From NCBI RefSeq assembly GCF_050003625.1, contig NC_134398.1, positions 203,230,583 to 203,294,582 on the forward strand: 64,000 nucleotides of DNA, written 5' to 3'. The position numbers and the translations under genes are program-made. The DNA comes from Haematobia irritans. Lineage: Eukaryota > Arthropoda > Insecta > Diptera > Muscidae. Of the stretch, positions 1 through 11,258 are shown piece after piece. Below the pieces are notes generated by a model. The model was not told where the DNA came from, made no database searches, and saw nothing but the letters and a program-made list of their open reading frames with translations. Position 1 is the stretch's first letter. Each line of letters starts with the position of its first letter.

Positions 1-122
1 ATAGTTTTAGAAAAAAGTTTAGAAGCTGGCTTTACAATTTGGTCTATTTTTTCAAAAAATACATTTAAAATTTTTTATTAAAAAAAATAATAAATTAATT
101 AAATAAGTAAAAATAATAAATT

Positions 123-256
123 AATTATCACCGAGATTTTTCTATTAAACATAAAAAATTGATAAAAAAAATTGTTATTGACTCAACTTATTATGAGTCA
201 ATAACAATTTTTTTTATCAATTTTTTATGTTTAATAGAAACATCTCGGTGATAATT
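123..256. repeat. Near-perfect 134-bp palindrome, 63-bp arms
   Basis: The arms 123-185 and 194-256 are reverse complements with a single mismatch (T138 against C241) around an 8-nt loop. If the outer TA pairs (126-127 and 252-253) are a target duplication, the unit is a foldback MITE with ends TCACCGAG...CTCGGTGA. The low arm divergence implies recent origin or gene conversion. Transcribed from either strand it would form a long hairpin RNA. The palindrome is seen directly; the MITE reading is inference. Confidence 0.9.
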
Positions 257-478
257 TTTTTCTATAAAGCTTCTATCGAAATATAAAACACGATCATTGT
301 AATTTTTTCAAGGTATTCCTTTCTCGAGCTTTTCCAACGAAAAAATGTTCACTAAATTTTCTTCACAAACCTAATATATAAAAATTTATAGTATGCGATA
401 TGTTTCTTTCACTGTGTAAAATGTCGGCTCATGTAAAATTTGTTCGGTTTTTTTTTTTGTAATTCATTCACAACTTAC

Positions 479-743
479 ATTTTTGTATTGAATTTTAATT
501 CTCGATGCAATTGTTTTCGATCCGTTGATGTGAGACAGGGATTAATTAATTTCTTTGGCAATATTAGACCATTGGCATCTGTTTGTACTCCAGGTGGTGG
601 TGGTGGTGGCGGCGTTGGCATCATCATATTGACTCCTAAATTCTCTCTCAACTCACAACCGTACCCAAGACTATCAACTTCGTTTCTGTTGGCAAAACCT
701 TCAACAATGTGAACGGCGGTCGGTTGAGTCTGCTCTTCAGAAT
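479..743 (-). CDS. Internal exon of a FAM107/DUF1151-family protein gene
   Basis: This is a 265-nt exon read right to left. It follows a strong polypyrimidine tract and acceptor TTTTGCAG (AG at 745-744) and ends at the donor GTAAGT (478-473). Two bases complete a split codon, 87 codons follow, and two bases are left over. Residues 1-40 are acidic to mixed; residues 44-50 are a run of seven prolines, encoded by the GGT/GGC-rich stretch near 592-613; residues 59-80 read LILPKKLINPCL..TDRKQLHR, then EL.FN. This matches the conserved N-terminal motif of the FAM107 (DRR1/TU3A, DUF1151) family, whose vertebrate members are actin-associated regulators: PKK-LNP followed by Q-LHREL-N. The fly protein's function is not established here. 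The rest of the family domain (a charged helical region) should be encoded below position 1. Upstream exons were not recognised, so the 5' intron may hold much of this window. The codon content and motif look functional, not decayed. Confidence 0.72.
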
Positions 744-1057
744 CTGCAAAATCAAAAAGAAGAAGCAAAAAAAAAACACAAAATTAGTCAACAAATCAAG
801 ACAATAATCGACGAGGAGAAAATCGCCGCCATAGACAGTCAAAAGAACTCAATATGGTACATACAACAACGAAGTCTCTCAAAATATGTAAAAAACGATA
901 AAGATAAAATATAATAACTATAATTTATGACAACTACACAAAGAAAAAATTGTGGTTAAATATGTATATAAATGCGATATAAGGACCTATAAGTATAAGT
1001 AGACTGTTAAAAAAAAAATTGGAAACTCTGACAGGCATTATAATCACGATTAAAAGT
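744..1057. other. Non-coding, probable intron start
   Basis: AT-rich sequence immediately 5' of the FAM107-like exon on the minus strand. It contains the exon's acceptor polypyrimidine tract (about 748-775) and nothing else recognised. Confidence 0.5.
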
Positions 1058-1065
1058 TTCGTATG
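1058..1065. repeat. Target-site duplication TTCGTATG, left copy
   Basis: These eight bases, TTCGTATG, recur exactly at 3344-3351 on the far side of the minisatellite-filled element. An 8-bp duplication is the hallmark of hAT-superfamily transposition. Confidence 0.85.
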
Positions 1066-3343
1066 CAGGCTTGCCATTGTGGACCGATCGGACCAAAATT
1101 GGTCCAAAAAAGTTATTGATTTCTAATTTTGGTCCAATTTCGTCAAATCGGTATTTTTTTTCTATAGAAATAAAATTTTGACTAAAATTTCTATAGAAGT
1201 AAAATTTTGGATAAATTTTCTACAGATATGAAATTTTAACAAAATTTTCTATAGAAATAAATGTTTGACACAATTTTCTATAGAAATAAAATTTTGACAA
1301 AATTTTCTATAGAAATAAAATTTTGACAAAATTTTCTATAGAAATAAAATTTTGATAAAATTTTCTATAGAAATAAAATTTTGACAAAATTTTCTATAGA
1401 AATAAAATTTTGACAAAATTTTCTATAGAAATAAAATTTTGACAAAATTTTCTATAGAAATAAAATTTTGATAAAATTTTCTATAGAAATAAAATTTTGA
1501 CAAAATTTTCTATAGAAATAAAATTTTGACAAAATTTTCTATAGAAATATAATTTTGACAAAATTTTCTATAGAAATAAAATTTTGATAAAATTTTCTAT
1601 AGAAATAAACTTTTGACAAAATGTTCTATAAAAAAAAATTTGACGACATTTTCTACAGTAGTAAAATTGTGACAACATTTTCTATAGAAATAAAATTTTG
1701 ACAAAATGTTCTATAAAAATAAAAATTTTGCAAAAATTTATTGACAAAATTTTCTATAGAAATAAAATTTTGACGACATTTTCTATAGTAGTAACATTTT
1801 GACAAAATTTTCTATAGAAATAAAATTTTGACAAAAATAAAAATTTGGCAAAATTTTCTACAGAAAAAATGTTGACACAATTTTCTATAGAAATACAATT
1901 TTGACAAAATTTTCTATAGGAATAAAATTTTGATAAAGTTTTCTATAGAAATAAAATTTTGATAAAATTTTCTATAAAAATAAAATTTTGACAAAATTTT
2001 CTATAGAAATAAAATTTTGACAAAATTTTCTGTCGAAGTAAAATTTTGACAAAATTGTCTATAGAAATAAATTGTTGACAAAATTTTCTATAGAAATAAA
2101 ATTTTCACAAAATTTTTTATAGAAAAAAATTTTTGACGACATTTTCTACAGTAGTAAAATTGTGACAAAATTTTCTATAGAAATAAAATTTTGACAGAAT
2201 GTTCTATAAAAATAAAAATTTGGCAAAAATTTATTGACAAAATTTTCTATGGAAATAAAATTTTGACATTTTCTATAGTAGTAAAATTTTGACAAAATTT
2301 TCTATAGAAATAAAATTTTTGACAAAATGATCTATAAAAATAAAATTTTGGCAAAATTTTCTATAGAAATAAATTTTTGACAAAATTTTCTATAGAAATA
2401 AATTTTTGACAAAATTTTCTATAGAAATAAAATTTTGTCAAAATTTTCTATAGAAATAAAATTTTGACAAAATTTTCTATAGAAATAAAATTTTGACAAA
2501 TTTTTCTATAGAAATAAAATTGTGACAAAATTTTCTATAGAAATAAATTTTTGACAAAATTTTCTTAGAAATAAATTTTTGGCAAAAATTTCTATAGAAA
2601 TAAAATTTTTACAAAGTTGTCTATAGAAATAAAATTTTGACAAAATTTTCTATTGAAGTAAAATTTTGGAAAAATTTTAAATTTTAAATGATATAAATTT
2701 AACTTGGAAAAATGTTCCGTTGATAGGAATTTTGACAAAATTTTCTATAGAAATAAAATTTTGACAAAATTTTCTATAGAAATAAAATTTTGACAAAATT
2801 TTCTATAGAAATAAAATTTTGACAAAATTTTCTATAGAAATAAAATTTTGACAAATTTTTCTATAGAAATAAAATTGTGATAAAATTTTCTATAGAATTA
2901 AAATTTTGACAAAATTTTCTATAGAAATTAATTTTTGACAAAGTTTTCTATAGAAATAAAATTTTGACTAATTTTTCTATAGAAATAAAATTGTGACAAA
3001 ATTTTCTATAGAAATAAAATTTTGACAAAATTTTCTATAGAAATAAAATTTTGACAAAATTTTCTATTGAAGTTAAATTTTGACAAAATTTCTACGGAAA
3101 TAAAATTTTGACAAAATTGTCTATAGAAATAAAATTTTGACAAAATTTTCTATTGAAGTAAAATTTTGACAAAATTGTCTATAGAAATAAAATTTTGACA
3201 AAATTTTCAATCGAAATAAAATTTTGGAAATTTTTTTTTTAAATAATATCAATTTAACTTGGAAAAATGTTCCGCTGTTAGTAATTTTGGTCCAATTTTG
3301 GAAAAATCTTGGTCCAAAATAACAATTCATTGTGGCAACGCTG
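1066..3343. mobile_element. Non-autonomous hAT-type element filled with 29-bp minisatellite
   Basis: The element is bounded by a perfect 8-bp direct repeat (TTCGTATG at 1058-1065 and 3344-3351). Its left end begins CAGGCTTGCCA and the reverse complement of its right end begins CAGCGTTGCCA, so the terminal inverted repeat is CAG-NN-TTGCCA. Both subterminal regions (1078-1140 and 3265-3320) carry several copies of GGTCCAA/TTGGACC, the kind of repeated motif that hAT transposases bind. The interior, about 1150-3225, is almost entirely the 29-bp minisatellite in the TTTTGAC orientation, with no transposase. Superfamily assignment rests on duplication length and end sequence; a transposase source is not in the window. 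Confidence 0.82.
1150..3225. repeat. 29-bp minisatellite array, GAC orientation
   Basis: About 70 units spaced 29 bp apart, each with TTTTGACAAAATTTT then CTATAGAAATAAAA. The stretch 1265-1620 is nearly homogeneous, while 1620-2350 holds decayed units with deletions and a repeated variant pattern (GACGACATTTTCTA at about 1642, 1773 and 2135). It forms the body of the hAT-type element that encloses it. Confidence 0.95.
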
Positions 3344-3351
3344 TTCGTATG
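3344..3351. repeat. Target-site duplication TTCGTATG, right copy
   Basis: Exact partner of 1058-1065, directly after the right terminus TGGCAACGCTG. Confidence 0.85.
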
Positions 3352-4910
3352 GTAAATTAAAATAAACATTTTTCCCTTAAATTAGGTTCCCCATTAAAAA
3401 AATTTCTACAGTGTCTCAGATCATTCAAATCAAAAGAGCACATCCATATGACAAATGATCTTTCATTGGCGATTTCACAAAGCGCAAAAAAACCCTCCAT
3501 ATACTGAAAGCTTTACAAAATTTCTCGAGTAGATGTGAAGGATGGAAAGAAATGACAATGACTGACTGATGGATAAGTTAACTATAACGGCAGATTAAAA
3601 AACTTCACAAAATTTATCAATACTTCCAGACGTCGATTTATTCTATTTATGCTAATAAGATAACACCATTGTCGCCTCTGGTGTATAAGACAGAGACATC
3701 TGGAAGTTTTATCTCTTTAATGGATACCAGTCTTTATAATCAACAAATAGATAAAAACAAATGTCATCAAATTTAAATGATTAGACAAAATTTATTTGGA
3801 AAGGAGTTATATTTGCATTTTGATTGAAAGAAAAAATAAAAAGCCATTATTCAAATAATAGACAAGGGAATATATTTTGAACAAAAGGTGAAGACCATAA
3901 CATTGAGTGAATAACGTTTAGTGACTATTTAACAAAATCTTTTTAAAATCAAAAATAATAGTGGGATGAGCAATAAATTGTAGTGCTACCATTGATATCA
4001 ATGGTATCATTATGGATTTTTGGCTTGAGTAGCCTCCACTATGAAACTAATAGCAGAAATTCTCCTAGATTAGATTAAATGACATTTAAATTAATGATAT
4101 TCAATTAAATCAAATCAAATTGTAGCAGTGCTAATTAATGTCTGTTGTTTTAACATCATTATCATGTTTTTTAATATCATGTTAAGCTGTTTACTGTAAC
4201 TGTTGTGTATGTACTTATATTATTTCATAAGTCTTCTATTCTCATTGCTATCATTGCGAATTTATGTTATTTGTAATGTTAACATACGTTAAGAGATCTA
4301 TCAGAAATGTTATTATCACTGTCCCCATTATCTCACAAACACAATGATATCTTGTGGCATCCCAATTTCCCAACTTTCACATTGAGAGATGTATGTTAGC
4401 TACGATTCTATTAAATGTAATTTCTTAAAATTTAAAACTACTCAAAATCTGAATAAATACTCTCTCTTGATAAGGCTGAAAACACACAACAGTAATATGA
4501 AGACAAGTTAAATGGTGAGATTTTTTTTTTTTTTTTTAATTTTTTAAAATAAAAACAACTTATCAAAAAACCCTTAAAAAACTAGCTTTTGTAATTGAAA
4601 AGAGAATCCGAAAAAACTCCAAAAATATAGTTTTACGTCACAAGGTGGCTAATATGCAATACAACAAATAAAGAGCGCTATATTTTTTCATAGTTTTCTT
4701 TTTTATAATCGCGCCACACTGTGGAACAGGGTATTATAGTTAGTGCATATGTTGGCTACACCCAGTAGGAGACGTGTTAACAGGTGTATTTGGCATCAAT
4801 GCACAGGGTCGCCCCCTAGGTTGATATAATGTCTATATTTTAAAGAAGCCTCTTCTTTGGCTTGGAATCAATACCAAAATCCTTAAGGAAATCTTTGGAT
4901 CCAAGTAATC
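3352..4910. other. AT-rich non-coding sequence
   Basis: No credible gene. A perfect 20-bp palindrome (TACCATTGATATCAATGGTA) lies at 3987-4006, and there is a T-run at about 4521-4539. The stretch 4700-4835 (GGGTATTATAGTTAGTGC and a following CCCAGTAGGAGACG) resembles the edge of a dispersed fly repeat, but its limits cannot be set from one copy. Confidence 0.5.
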
Positions 4911-5194
4911 TTTTGTATACCCTCCACCATAGGATGGGATGTATCTTTGTCATTCCGTTTGTAACACATCGAAATATTGCTCTAAGACCCCATAATGTAT
5001 ATATATTCTTGGTCGTGGTGAAATTCTGAGTCGATCTAAGCATGTACGTCCGTCTGTTGAAATCACGCTAACTTCCGAACGAAACAAGCTATCGACTTGA
5101 AACTTGGCACAAGTAGTTGTTATTGATGTTGGTCGGATGGTATTGCAAATGGGCCATATCGTTTCACTTTTACGTATAGCCCCAATATAAACCG

Positions 5195-6775
5195 ATCCCC
5201 ATATTTGGCTTGCGGAGCCTCAAAGAGAAGCAAATTTCATCCGATCTGGGTGAAATTTGGTACATGTTACATGTTAGTATATGGTCTCTAACAACCATGC
5301 AAAAATTGGTCCACATCGGTCCATAATTATATATAGCCCCATATAAACCGATCCCCAGATTTGGCTTGCGGAGCTTCTAAGAGAAGCATATTTCATCCGA
5401 TCCGGCTGATTTGGCTTGCGGAGCTTCTAAGAGAAGCATATTTCACCCGATCCGGCTGAAATCTGGTACATGGTGTTGGTATATGGTCTTTAACAACCAT
5501 GCAAAAATTGGTCCACATCGGTCCATAATTATATATAGCCCCCATATAAACCGATCCCCAGATTTGGCTTGCGGAGCCTCAAAGAGAAGCAAATTTCATT
5601 CGATCGTGCTGAAATTTGGTACATGATGTTGGTATATGATCTCTAACAACCATGCAACAATTGGCCCACATCGGTTCACAATTATATATAGCCCCCATAT
5701 AAACCGATTCCCAGATTCGGCTTGCGAAGCCTCAAAGAGAAGCAAATTTCATCCGATCCGGCTGAAATTTGGTACATGATGTTGGTATTTGATCTCTAAC
5801 AACCATGCAACAATTGGTCCACATCGGTCCACAATTATATATAGCCCCCATATAAACCGATCCCCAGATTTGGCTTGCGGAGCCTCTAAGAGAAACAAAT
5901 TTCATCCAATCCGGCTGAAATTTGAAACATGGTGTTGGTATATGATCTCTAACAACCATGCAACAATTGGCCCACGTCGGTCCACAATTATATATAGCCC
6001 CCATATAAACCGATTCCCAGATTTGGCTTGCGAAGCCTCAAAGAGAAGCAAATTTCATCCGATCCGGCTGAAATTTGGTACATGATGTTGGTATTTGATC
6101 TCTAACAACCATGCAACAATTGGTCCACATCGGTCCACAATTATATATAGCCCCCATATAAACCGATCCCCAGATTTGGCTTGCGGAGCCTCTAAAAGAA
6201 ACAAATTTCATCCAATCCGGCTGAAATTTGAAACATGGTGTTGGTATATGATCTCTAACAACCATGCAACAATTGGCCCACGTCGGTCCACAATTATATA
6301 TAGCCCCCATATAAACCGATTCCCAGATTTGGCTTGCGGAGCCTCAAAGAGAAGCAAATTTCATCCGATCCGGCTGAAATTTGAAACATGGTGTTAGTAT
6401 ATGGTCTCTAACAACCATGCCAGAAGTGGTCCATATCGGTCCATAATTATATATAGCCCCCATATAAACCGATTCCCAGATTTGGCTTGCGGAGCCTCAA
6501 AGAGAAGCAAATTTCTTCCGATCCGGCTGAAATTTGGTACATGATGTTGGTATATGATCTCTAACAACCATGCAACAATTGGCCCACATCGGTCCACAAA
6601 TATATATAGCCCCCATATAAACCGAACCCCAGATTTGGCTTGCGGAGCCTCTAAGAGAAGCAAATTTCATCCAATCCGACTGAAATTTGAAACATGGTGT
6701 TAGTATATGGTCTCTAACAACCATGCCAGAAGTGGTCCATATCGGTCAGTATATAGCCCTTATATAAACCGATCC
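5195..6775. repeat. 153-bp tandem repeat with 306-bp dimer structure
   Basis: The motif GATTTGGCTTGCGGAGCC recurs at 5408, 5561, 5714, 5867, 6020, 6173, 6326, 6479 and 6632, every interval being exactly 153 bp. More diverged units lie at both edges. A 50-bp stretch is locally duplicated at 5358/5408. Units at 5714-6020 and 6020-6326 are nearly identical two by two, giving a 306-bp higher-order period. As 153 is divisible by three, both strands show long open frames with a 51-residue period; these are by-products, not genes. Confidence 0.95.
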
Positions 6776-6924
6776 TCAGACTTGACCTCCTGAGCCTCTT
6801 GGAGGAGCAAAATTCATCCGATCCGGTTGAAATTTGGTACATTTCGCTAGTGTGTGGCTGATAACAACCATGCCAAAATTGGTCCGTATCGATCTATATT
6901 ATCGATCTATATTATTATTAGCCC

Positions 6925-7045
6925 CCAAAAATTTTATATTTCTATAGAAAATTTTGTCAAAAATTTATTTCTGTAGAACATGTTTTCAAAATTATTTCTG
7001 TAGAAACTTTTGTCAAAATGTTATTGCTATAGAAAATTTCATAGT
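6925..7045. repeat. Short 29-bp minisatellite stretch inside the dispersed repeat
   Basis: About four degenerate units in the TTTCTATAGAAAATTTTGTC orientation lie between the last 153-bp monomer and the unique 3' part. The equivalent position of the second element copy (28006-28290) holds about ten units. Confidence 0.8.
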
Positions 7046-7512
7046 TGGAGAGGAATATTTTGCAAAATCTCAAGAATTCTACCAAACAGTAAAAAACATC
7101 AAGAATTCTACCAAACAGTAAAAAATCTGCCATTTTTTGTAGACTCGTGTTTATAATTGTATATAGTCCCCATATAAAGCGACCCCCATATTTAAATTCT
7201 GGCTCTATAATTACCGCACAAAAGTTCATATCGGTTCGTAATTATTTCTTCCCCATATATATACCGGTCAAGAACTGAATATATACGTATTTAATCGACC
7301 TTTCTTTTGTCTACTATATATGCCGCATGGACTAACTTAGAATTTAGAGATGATGTTAAAAAGTTTTAAGATGCCTTGCCATAGGCCGCAACCCAAGTAA
7401 TTTAATTGTGGATGACATTCTTTAGTAGAAGTTTCTACACAATCCATGGTGGAGAGTACATAAGATTCGGCCTGGCCGAACTTACGACCGTATATACTTG
7501 TTTTTTTTTTTT

Positions 7513-10430
7513 TTGAGTGTATATGCGATATGTATATATCTGTTTCCTAGTGTACTGTTAATTTTACTTCAAACGCCTATGGTCTTCATTTCATGGGCAC
7601 TTCTGTTAACACAATTTAAGACATCTATTCTTAACTGTTATTATCATTGCCTTCGATTCTCAATTGGCTATCTCTATCTCACAAACTCAATGATAATTTC
7701 AGCCATTAAAAGAGAGGCCACATTTTAATTTCAAGCTACAATATATTCCTCCTTCTGAAATAAGTGCTCGCTGTGTTTTAAAAATTTGTATCAGCTAACA
7801 TGACTCTCTTTCTCTCTCTCTCTCTCTATGTTAGTAATATATACATCTCTTATGATAAATTTCTTCTTTATTACTTAAATGTTACGAAATCAGAAATTAG
7901 CTTTGTACACAGTGACGTTCTATAATTCATTGCTGGTTTGGTTTCCGAATAAATAAATAAGATGAAAAGAAGAAATCTCATTTCATTTTTGTAAGAAATA
8001 TAATCCTTAAAAAAATTGTACAATCATATAATGATTTGGTGTCTGCTGTGACGCATATTCTGAAGACTAGTATTGATGTTCTGTTACTTAATTATATTTA
8101 AAAATTTATAAATATATTTTTTTTTTTAACCAATGAGGATTGATCCAATTTTAATTTTAAGAAGACTTGTTATCTTAAAAAAAATTTAAATGTACAATAT
8201 TCAATAATTAAAAAAAAATATATATTTCTTTTTCCGTTTAATTAGGAATAAAATAATGAGGGTTTATATTTCCAATTTATGTATAATTAGTGATGATTAG
8301 TGATCCAAAAGTTATCATTAAGCCCCTTCCCCTACCACACAATCAGTAATGGTGAAATAACCGACAGACGCTCTAAAGTCTTCACAAACTTCTGTAATTA
8401 ACAGTTGATGCTTATCGAAAATTAAACATGAAAATCTTAACATAAATTGTAAAGACAATTATTATTATAATACTTGGTGTAATGACACTAAGAGAGAGAG
8501 CGAGAGGAACAGAGAGCACAATTGTAACAATCATTGTCATAGTCATGGCAATAACATGGTTAATCATGATAAAGCACTTTAGGCAATTAAGATTAAATCG
8601 CTGATGTAAGTCTGAATGTTATAAACTGCGGGTCTTTTTCTTCTGTTTCCATTTCATTTCATTGACTTGGGATTATGATAATTTTCTTTTTGGTGGAGAC
8701 AAATGAAAATGAGAAAATGAGCTATAATTTTTTTTGTCGTTGTTTTCAATTCATTATATTTATAGTGTTGATATGTAATTTAAAGGGAATTGAATACAAT
8801 TGACTGGTGATCTTTATATGGAAAGAGGCTACTGATTTTTATTATATGCGGGTTATAATAATTAAAACACTTTGTTAATAATTACAGTAGAAAATAATAA
8901 AATTGATACGAAATTGAGAGGGAGAGAGAGGAAATTAAGGCGTAGATATTTTCAAGCATGTAAGAAGGAGCTAAATTAGTGGGTGTACCCGCTATAAGGT
9001 ATCATATATATACATTACTGAATTAGTTTTGGTATTATGGAAAGATTTTCTGAAAAAAAGTAAAGAAATTTGCATATTTTTCAAAGTCTGGTCTTATCAT
9101 CATCACATTGATACCATACCAAGAACAATGTAGAAGTCTCAATTGAAATTAACATTGATGTTATTTGTCTAAGATGAGATTACATTATACTCATGGGCGC
9201 ATGCGATTCACTCAATTTCTGTTGGGAGAAAGAGGACTGACATACAAATCAACCAATTTGCATTTAATAAGAGTTAATATTTTTTAAGGAAGGACACTAA
9301 CAATTGAAGACAAATTGATAATTATTATTTTACAGAAGAAGAGGCGCCATTGCGGAGTGCAGACAAACAATGGGTTTATGATGATACTAGAGATACTAGA
9401 GAGCTTTAACATTTTTCTTATTAGTTTAACATTTATTTTAACAGTACAGTAGGAATTGACTGTAAGTGTAAGTTATCATTGAACATGGAATCTGCTATTG
9501 AATTTGGAAATATAAAGGTGTTCAAGCTCCCTGAATAGTTAAGTCGTTCTTTGACTTAACCTGACCTGAGATTTACCAGAAAATTGGAAATCTAGTGGTA
9601 TGTAAAGTCCATAAAGGTCTATGTTAAATTTGGTTTATATCAGTCCATATTTTAGTAGAGTCCCTATATAGACCAATCTCCCATGTGATGTCGGAAATGG
9701 AAGTACACCAAGATGTGTGCCGAATATGGTGTGTATCGGTCCATATAACCCGATCTACCGATTTCTTGAGCACATAGAAAGCATAATTTTATCCGACTTG
9801 GCTTAAATTGAAAATCTAAAATAATTTTATGTGTGTGAAGATCTGTTTGCCTAAATGCAAATTTGCACATGGTCATGATGGGACAAATGTTCCCCTAAAT
9901 ATTTTTTTTGGTAGTTTATTGTTTTATTATTTGCTATTTTCTTTGATGATTTCGACCTGCATAACTTTTTCCAAAAAAAAAATCGTATTGTATGAAGTGA
10001 ACTGTCAATAATTCTACCAGCAGTTAGTTGAAAACTTTCATCTTTTTCCCCCCTTTCGACAGCAACTTTGAAAAACTTGAGCTCATGCACATCACCAATC
10101 ATAAATTCAATTAAGCCAACAAATTAAGGTTAGTTTAAATAATTTAAAGAAAGGTCTACAATTTTATGGAATACAACAGTCAAAGAGCCATCCATCCAAC
10201 CATTCATCTCTTCCGTCATTCAAAACAAAACATTAAAATCATCATCATGTACAAACATTCAAATAGATTGTGACCTTAACAGTGGGTGACGAAATAAATA
10301 AAATATAACAATTTTTGTATCATTTTGGTAAGTAAAAAATTTGCTATTAATTAATTTTTTTTCTCACTGACATTAACTGAGATTATTTAATAGGATAACG
10401 AGGAGAGAGCGAAACAGATAGGAAATAATA
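7513..10430. other. Non-coding sequence with microsatellite and a degenerate repeat fragment
   Basis: A CT-rich microsatellite lies at 7804-7827 and purine-rich GA tracts at about 8490-8515 and 8918-8933. The stretch 9625-9790, with phrases such as ATCGGTCCATATAACCCGAT, is a decayed relative of the 153-bp repeat family. No exon was recognised. Confidence 0.5.
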
Positions 10431-10545
10431 TAAAGGGTGATTCTTTTGAGGTTAGGATTTTCATGCATTAGTATTTGACAGATCACGTGGGATTTCAGAC
10501 ATGGTGTCAAAGAGAAAGATGCTCAGTATGCTTTGACATTTCATC

Positions 10546-10599
10546 ATGAATAGACTTACGATCTGCCACAACGTCGAATTTTCAGTGAATGGGCCCTAG
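10546..10599 (+). pseudogene. Residual transposase start, terminated after 17 codons
   Basis: The ATG at 10546 reads MNRLT in the position of a mariner-type N-terminus. It then crosses the internal deletion junction (about 10560) into a different frame and stops at TAG 10597-10599. The helix-turn-helix DNA-binding region expected after the start is absent. Confidence 0.6.
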
Positions 10600-11258
10600 A
10601 AAAGTTGGCAGAAAATCCGCTTTTTTATCGACAAATTTTGTTCAGCGATGAGGCTCATTTCTGGTTGAATGGCTACGTAAATAAGCAAAATTGCCGCATT
10701 TGGAGTGAAGAGCAACCAGAAGCCGTTCAAGAACTGCCCATGCATCCCGAAAAATGCACTGTTTGGTGTGGTTTGTACGCTGGTGGAATCATTGGACCGT
10801 ATTTTTTCAAAGATGCTGTTGGACGCAACGTTACGGTGAATGGCGATCGCTATCGTTCGATGCTAACAAACTTTTTGTTGCCAAAAATGGAAGAACTGAA
10901 CTTGGTTGACATGTGGTTTCAACAAGATGGCGCTACATGCCACACAGCTCGCGATTCTATGGCCATTTTGAGGGAAAACTTCGGAGAACAATTCATCTCA
11001 AGAAATGGACCGGTAAGTTGGCCACCAAGATCATGCGATTTGACGCCTTTAGACTATTTTTTGTGGGGCTACGTCAAGTCTAAAGTCTACAGAAATAAGC
11101 CAGCAACTATTCCAGCTTTGGAAGACAACATTTCCGAAGAAATTCGGGCTATTCCGGCCGAAATGCTCGAAAAAGTTGCCCAAAATTGGACTTTCCGAAT
11201 GGACCACCTAAGACGCAGCCGCGGTCAACATTTAAATGAAATTATCTTCAAAAAGTAA
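10554..11258 (+). pseudogene. Mariner-family (DD41D, rosa-like) transposase, catalytic domain remnant
   Basis: The frame is open from 10554 to the TAA at 11256-11258 but has no proper start: the first ATG-like codon is a TTG inside an LEKLAENP context (10605). Numbering from there, the catalytic triad is D15 (ILFSDEAHFW), D108 (WFQQDGATCHTA) and D150 (CDLTPLDYFLW). Forty-one residues separate the last two, giving DD41D, the spacing reported for rosa-type elements. The N-terminal DNA-binding domain is deleted and fused out of frame, so the product, if made, could not bind the ends. The catalytic region has no stops or frameshifts, suggesting a fairly recent deletion derivative. Superfamily assignment is firm; the rosa link is by spacing only. 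Confidence 0.85.

Larger units (their letters stand above)
4911..7512. mobile_element. Dispersed repeat element, copy 1, with 153-bp monomers
   Basis: Compared with a second copy at 27096-29306, this has the same order of parts: a leader starting TTTGTCATTCCGTTTGTAAC, a block of 153-bp monomers, a short 29-bp minisatellite stretch, a unique 3' part (about 7040-7460), and an end containing the hairpin TTCGGCCTGGCCGAA followed by a T-run. The near-terminal motifs ACCCTCCACCAT (about 4918) and ATGGTGGAGAGTAC (about 7447) are inverted copies of each other. No transposase, integrase or reverse transcriptase is visible, so its class is unknown; the terminal hairpin recalls Helitrons, but the expected CTRR end is not seen. 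Confidence 0.75.

Noticed and set aside
440..712. 90-residue plus-strand frame over the poly-glycine stretch
   Set aside because: It is the antisense of the FAM107-like exon, which has splice sites and a family motif on the other strand.
1150..3225. CRISPR array
   Set aside because: The repeats are contiguous with no unique spacers of constant length, no cas genes, and the DNA is clearly eukaryotic.
5411..6724. Open frames of about 90-100 residues with a 51-residue period on both strands
   Set aside because: They arise because the 153-bp monomer is a multiple of three; frames are open on both strands and in both element copies.
4911..7512. Helitron
   Set aside because: A GC hairpin near the end is suggestive, but no 5' TC or 3' CTRR terminus could be placed and no Rep/helicase is present.
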